From NCBI GenBank assembly GCA_004553575.1, contig SFLA01000042.1, positions 1-9,362 of the forward strand: 9,362 bases of DNA, read 5' to 3'. Origin of the DNA: Clostridiales bacterium. Lineage in GTDB: Bacteria; Bacillota; Clostridia; Oscillospirales; CAG-382. The notes beneath the pieces are model-generated. The model saw only the letters and a program-made list of their open reading frames with translations, was not told the DNA's origin and made no database searches. Positions 7,579 to 9,362 of the stretch are shown here, piece by piece. Each line of letters begins with the position of its first letter. The first letter of the stretch is position 1. Both the position numbers and the translations under genes were made by a program.

Positions 7579-8345
7579 TTACAAAACGCATTATCCCGTG
7601 TCTTGACGTAAAGAACGGCAGGGTAGTGAAGGGCATGAACTTCACCGGGTTGAACGATGTATCAGACCCCGCCGAGCTTGCGAGAAAGTATTCGTCAGCC
7701 GGCGCCGACGAGCTTGTTTTTTACGATATTACCGCAACACACGAGGGCAGAAAGCTGTTTACGGACGTACTTTGCGCAGTCGCGTCGACCGTTTTTATAC
7801 CGCTTACGGTCGGCGGAGGAATTAACAGTACCGATGATTTCGACAGAGTTCTGAAGTGCGGTGCGGATAAGGTGAGCGTCAATTCGGGTGCAATAAAAGA
7901 TCCTTCAATTATTTCCGCCGCGGCAAAGAAGTACGGCAGCCAGTGTGTGGTGCTTTCGGTCGATGCAAAACGGGTGGACGGCAGATACACCGTTTTTTCA
8001 TCCGGAGGAAGAATTAACACAGGAATGGATGCGCTTGACTGGATAAAGCGCGGCGCCGCATCCGGAGCCGGAGAAATTGTACTTAATTCCATAGATACCG
8101 ACGGTGTTAAAAAAGGCTTCGATCTTGAAATGCTTGCTGCGGTCTGCGATACCGTTGATATTCCGGTAATTGCTTCCGGAGGCGCCGGCAGTATCGGTGA
8201 TTTTGTAACCCTGTTCAGGGAAGTGCCGGGAGTAGACGCAGGCCTTGCGGCGTCGGTGTTCCATTACGGAGAAATAGAAATAGACAATCTGAAATCTGCG
8301 CTTGCAGATTCGGGAATTGCAGTCAGGAGGCAGACAAATGTTTGA
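7575..8345 (+). CDS. hisF: Imidazole glycerol phosphate synthase, cyclase subunit (HisF)
   Basis: HisF is the (beta-alpha)8 barrel cyclase that uses ammonia from HisH to turn PRFAR into imidazole glycerol phosphate and AICAR, the latter returning to purine synthesis. The 256-residue product is full length. The general acid/base pair lies exactly at the family positions, D11 in IIPCLDVKNGRVVKG and D130 in LSVDAKR. Other conserved pieces are ELVFYDITA, VGGGI, CGADKVSVNS, NSIDTDGVKKGFDLE and IASGGAGS. GGAGG at 7563-7567 stands 7 nt before the ATG, inside hisA. The last 8 nt overlap the start of hisIE, the longest overlap in the operon. Confidence 0.97.
   Translation: MITKRIIPCLDVKNGRVVKGMNFTGLNDVSDPAELARKYSSAGADELVFYDITATHEGRKLFTDVLCAVASTVFIPLTVGGGINSTDDFDRVLKCGADKVSVNSGAIKDPSIISAAAKKYGSQCVVLSVDAKRVDGRYTVFSSGGRINTGMDALDWIKRGAASGAGEIVLNSIDTDGVKKGFDLEMLAAVCDTVDIPVIASGGAGSIGDFVTLFREVPGVDAGLAASVFHYGEIEIDNLKSALADSGIAVRRQTNV
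8325..8330 (+). promoter_or_regulatory. Ribosome binding site that fixes the hisIE start
   Basis: AGGAGG lies 7 nt before the ATG at 8338, inside the 3' end of hisF. It supports this start over the in-frame ATG at 8302, which would add 12 residues unlike any HisI N-terminus. Confidence 0.8.
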
Positions 8346-8985
8346 TATAAGCACGCTTAAATTCGATTCACGGGGGCTGATACCGGCGGTTGTCACCGAA
8401 TCCGGAACGGGAAAGGTGTTGACCGTGGCTTACATGAATGCCGAAAGCCTGAAAGTTTCAATGGAAAAGGGGCTAACCTGCTTCTGGTCACGCTCCCGCG
8501 GCGAGCTTTGGCTCAAGGGCGAGACCAGCGGTAATTATCAGCATATAGTATCGATAACCGCAGATTGCGACCGCGACGCTTTGCTGGTGGAGGTCGTAAA
8601 GGACGGTCCCGCCTGCCATACCGGTTCGGATTCCTGCTTCGGCGAGAATGTGTACACGGGGGAACAGCCGCCGGCCTTTACCTTCAGCGGGCTTATGGAT
8701 ATGCTTTCAGACAGAAGGAATAACCCGAAGGAGGGCTCGTATACTTCGTATCTGTTCGATAAAGGAACCGATAAGATTCTTAAAAAGCTGGGCGAGGAAA
8801 CTGCCGAGGTCATTATTGCCGCCAAGGATAATGACCGCGCGAATACAATATACGAGCTTTCGGACCTTTTGTATCACGCAATGGTGTTAATGGTTCAAGC
8901 CGGTATATCCGTCGATGATATCAGAGCTGAAATGGCGTCGCGGCATGTTATTGACAGAAAAGTCAAGCAGGAAAAAATGAAGTGA
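8338..8985 (+). CDS. hisIE: Bifunctional phosphoribosyl-AMP cyclohydrolase / phosphoribosyl-ATP pyrophosphohydrolase (HisIE)
   Basis: The fused enzyme carries out steps two and three: the C-terminal HisE half cleaves pyrophosphate from PR-ATP, and the N-terminal HisI half opens the adenine ring of PR-AMP. In the 215 residues, HisI covers about 1-115. It has CFWSRSRGELWLKGETSGN, the metal-binding D76-x-D78-x-D80 triad, and zinc cysteines C93 and C100 in ACHTGSDSCF. HisE covers about 130-215, with SYTSYLF at 134-140, GEETAE at 152-157 (E153, E154, E157), and E173 and D176 in ELSDLLYH, the MazG-like metal site. Both active sites look intact. It is the last gene of the operon and ends in tandem stops (TGATAA). 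Confidence 0.96.
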   Translation: MFDISTLKFDSRGLIPAVVTESGTGKVLTVAYMNAESLKVSMEKGLTCFWSRSRGELWLKGETSGNYQHIVSITADCDRDALLVEVVKDGPACHTGSDSCFGENVYTGEQPPAFTFSGLMDMLSDRRNNPKEGSYTSYLFDKGTDKILKKLGEETAEVIIAAKDNDRANTIYELSDLLYHAMVLMVQAGISVDDIRAEMASRHVIDRKVKQEKMK

Positions 8986-8998
8986 TAATACTGTTATC

Positions 8999-9042
8999 GG
9001 TGTTTTTCCCCGGTTACGGAGAACCCGACCGGGGAAAACGCC
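8999..9042 (+). terminator. Long hairpin at the end of the his operon, putative terminator
   Basis: Arms 8999-9014 and 9028-9042 pair over about 15 bp with one bulged T. The core TTTTCCCCGGT / ACCGGGGAAAA is perfect and encloses a 13-nt loop. It begins 13 nt after the hisIE stop. There is no U-run after the 3' arm on either strand; the U/A runs are inside the stem. It may act as a terminator or as a 3'-end stabilising structure. Confidence 0.5.
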
Positions 9043-9116
9043 GTCATTGTTCGGAATTCGAATATTTCGTGTATAAACCGGATTCCGCGCATAGGACGCG
9101 AATCATTATGACTGAT

Positions 9117-9137
9117 TGTATTATACCTGTATTATAC
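9117..9137. repeat. Tandem 10-bp repeats, each containing the palindrome GTATTATAC
   Basis: TGTATTATAC occurs at 9117-9126 and again at 9128-9137, an 11-bp period. Each copy contains GTAT-T-ATAC, an odd palindrome, so two symmetric sites lie one helical turn apart. On the minus strand each reads GTATAAT, a -10-like hexamer, though I see no good -35 for either. The role is unknown; a pair of binding sites is one possibility, chance in AT-rich DNA another. Confidence 0.4.
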
Positions 9138-9139
9138 TG

Positions 9140-9184
9140 ACAGCAGTAAACAAGTCTCTGCCGAAAAACGAATGCTGTTTTTTT
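9140..9184 (+). terminator. Weak hairpin plus T7 tract, possible back-up terminator
   Basis: ACAGCA (9140-9145) is complementary to TGCTGT (9173-9178), and seven T residues run through 9178-9184. The U-tract is good, but the stem is only 6-7 bp and the loop is 27 nt, so it would be a poor intrinsic terminator unless the loop folds further. Confidence 0.25.
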
Positions 9185-9194
9185 CTCAAACGGC

Positions 9195-9223
9195 TTGACA
9201 ACACGCGGTACAGGTGTTATAAT
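9195..9223 (+). promoter_or_regulatory. Consensus promoter of tRNA-Pro
   Basis: A perfect TTGACA (9195-9200) and a perfect TATAAT (9218-9223) are separated by exactly 17 nt, with an extended -10 TG at 9215-9216. Transcription should begin near 9230, giving a 5' leader of roughly 8 nt before the mature tRNA. This is the strongest vegetative promoter in the window. Confidence 0.93.
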
Positions 9224-9238
9224 ACCAACGTTTGATAT

Positions 9239-9315
9239 CTGGGTGTGGCGCAGTTTGGTAGCGCGCTACGTTGGGGACGTAGAGGCCGCTGGTTCAAATC
9301 CAGTCACTCAGACCA
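9239..9315 (+). tRNA. tRNA-Pro, anticodon GGG
   Basis: A complete 77-nt cloverleaf can be folded. The acceptor CTGGGTG pairs with CACTCAG (one G-U), the D stem is GCGC/GCGC with a GG-containing loop, the anticodon stem is CTACG/CGTAG with loop TTGGGGA, and the T stem is GCTGG/CCAGT with loop TTCAAAT. The variable loop has 5 nt. The anticodon GGG reads CCC and CCU. C1-G72, A73 and G35-G36 are the known bacterial proline identity elements, which confirms the assignment. The CCA end is encoded (9313-9315). Confidence 0.97.
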
Positions 9316-9324
9316 AATTCAAAT

Positions 9325-9362
9325 AATCCGAACTTTTTTCTGATAGGAGAAGGGTTCGGATT
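9325..9362 (+). terminator. Hairpin after tRNA-Pro, probable terminator cut by the window edge
   Basis: AATCCGAAC (9325-9333) is exactly complementary to GTTCGGATT (9354-9362). Pairing can continue inward through the T6 run and the purine-rich AGGAGAAGGG side with several G-U pairs. It starts 9 nt after the tRNA CCA. The sequence stops in TT at the last base, so the expected U-tract would lie just outside. Confidence 0.6.

Noticed and set aside
8302..8337. Longer hisIE start at an in-frame ATG within hisF
   Set aside because: It adds 12 residues with no family similarity; AGGAGG at 8325-8330 points to the ATG at 8338.
439..8825. Many open frames of 60-175 residues on the minus strand and in other plus frames across the gene region
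   Set aside because: All lie inside clear dockerin or his genes, have no conserved motifs or ribosome sites, and arise from the codon composition of the real genes.
9052..9084. CGGAAT ... ATTCCG inverted repeat in the spacer after hisIE
   Set aside because: Arms of 6 bp separated by more than 20 nt with no U-tract and no gene context; not distinguishable from chance.
1..9362. CRISPR arrays, insertion sequences, phage or defence genes
   Set aside because: No spaced direct repeats, transposase or integrase motifs, or defence domains are visible; the window is housekeeping biosynthesis flanked by a surface protein and a tRNA.

Overview
This window looks like a chromosomal segment from an anaerobic, Gram-positive Clostridia-type bacterium, probably a fibre-degrading gut or rumen relative of the Ruminococcaceae/Oscillospiraceae. 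The evidence is a type I dockerin at the left edge, purine-rich Shine-Dalgarno sequences (GGAGG) ahead of most genes, a short HisG paired with HisZ, a YerC/HisR-type TrpR-family regulator heading the his genes, and moderate GC. The taxonomic placement is inference; no single marker in the window fixes it.

Layout. Positions 1-1122 hold the 3' end of a large secreted, modular surface protein (Cys/His repeats, MucBP-like, Ig-like and C-terminal dockerin modules), closed by a hairpin at 1143-1173. A promoter at about 1239-1267, with a near-palindrome between its -35 and -10, then drives a ten-gene operon from 1301 to 8985: yerC/hisR-like, hisZ, hisG, hisD, hisC, hisB, hisH, hisA, hisF, hisIE. Every junction is an overlap of 1-8 nt or a gap of 3-4 nt, so the genes are probably one transcript with coupled translation. 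After a 253-nt spacer holding two hairpins and a pair of tandem palindromes, a tRNA-Pro(GGG) gene lies at 9239-9315 behind a perfect-consensus promoter. Its presumed terminator runs off the right edge.

How the genes work together. HisZ-HisG condenses ATP with PRPP. HisIE performs the next two steps (pyrophosphohydrolase and cyclohydrolase). HisA isomerises ProFAR to PRFAR. HisH-HisF uses glutamine to make imidazole glycerol phosphate (IGP) and AICAR. HisB dehydrates IGP, HisC transaminates the product to histidinol phosphate, and HisD oxidises histidinol to histidine. The one missing step is histidinol-phosphate phosphatase: HisB is the dehydratase alone and no HisN, HisJ or HisK type gene is present. 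The first gene encodes a TrpR-family repressor-like protein, so the simplest reading is an autoregulated, amino-acid-responsive histidine operon.

I did not find a convincing undescribed system. The points most worth a second look are the putative operator in the his promoter, the tandem GTATTATAC palindromes upstream of the tRNA, and the odd operon-end hairpin.
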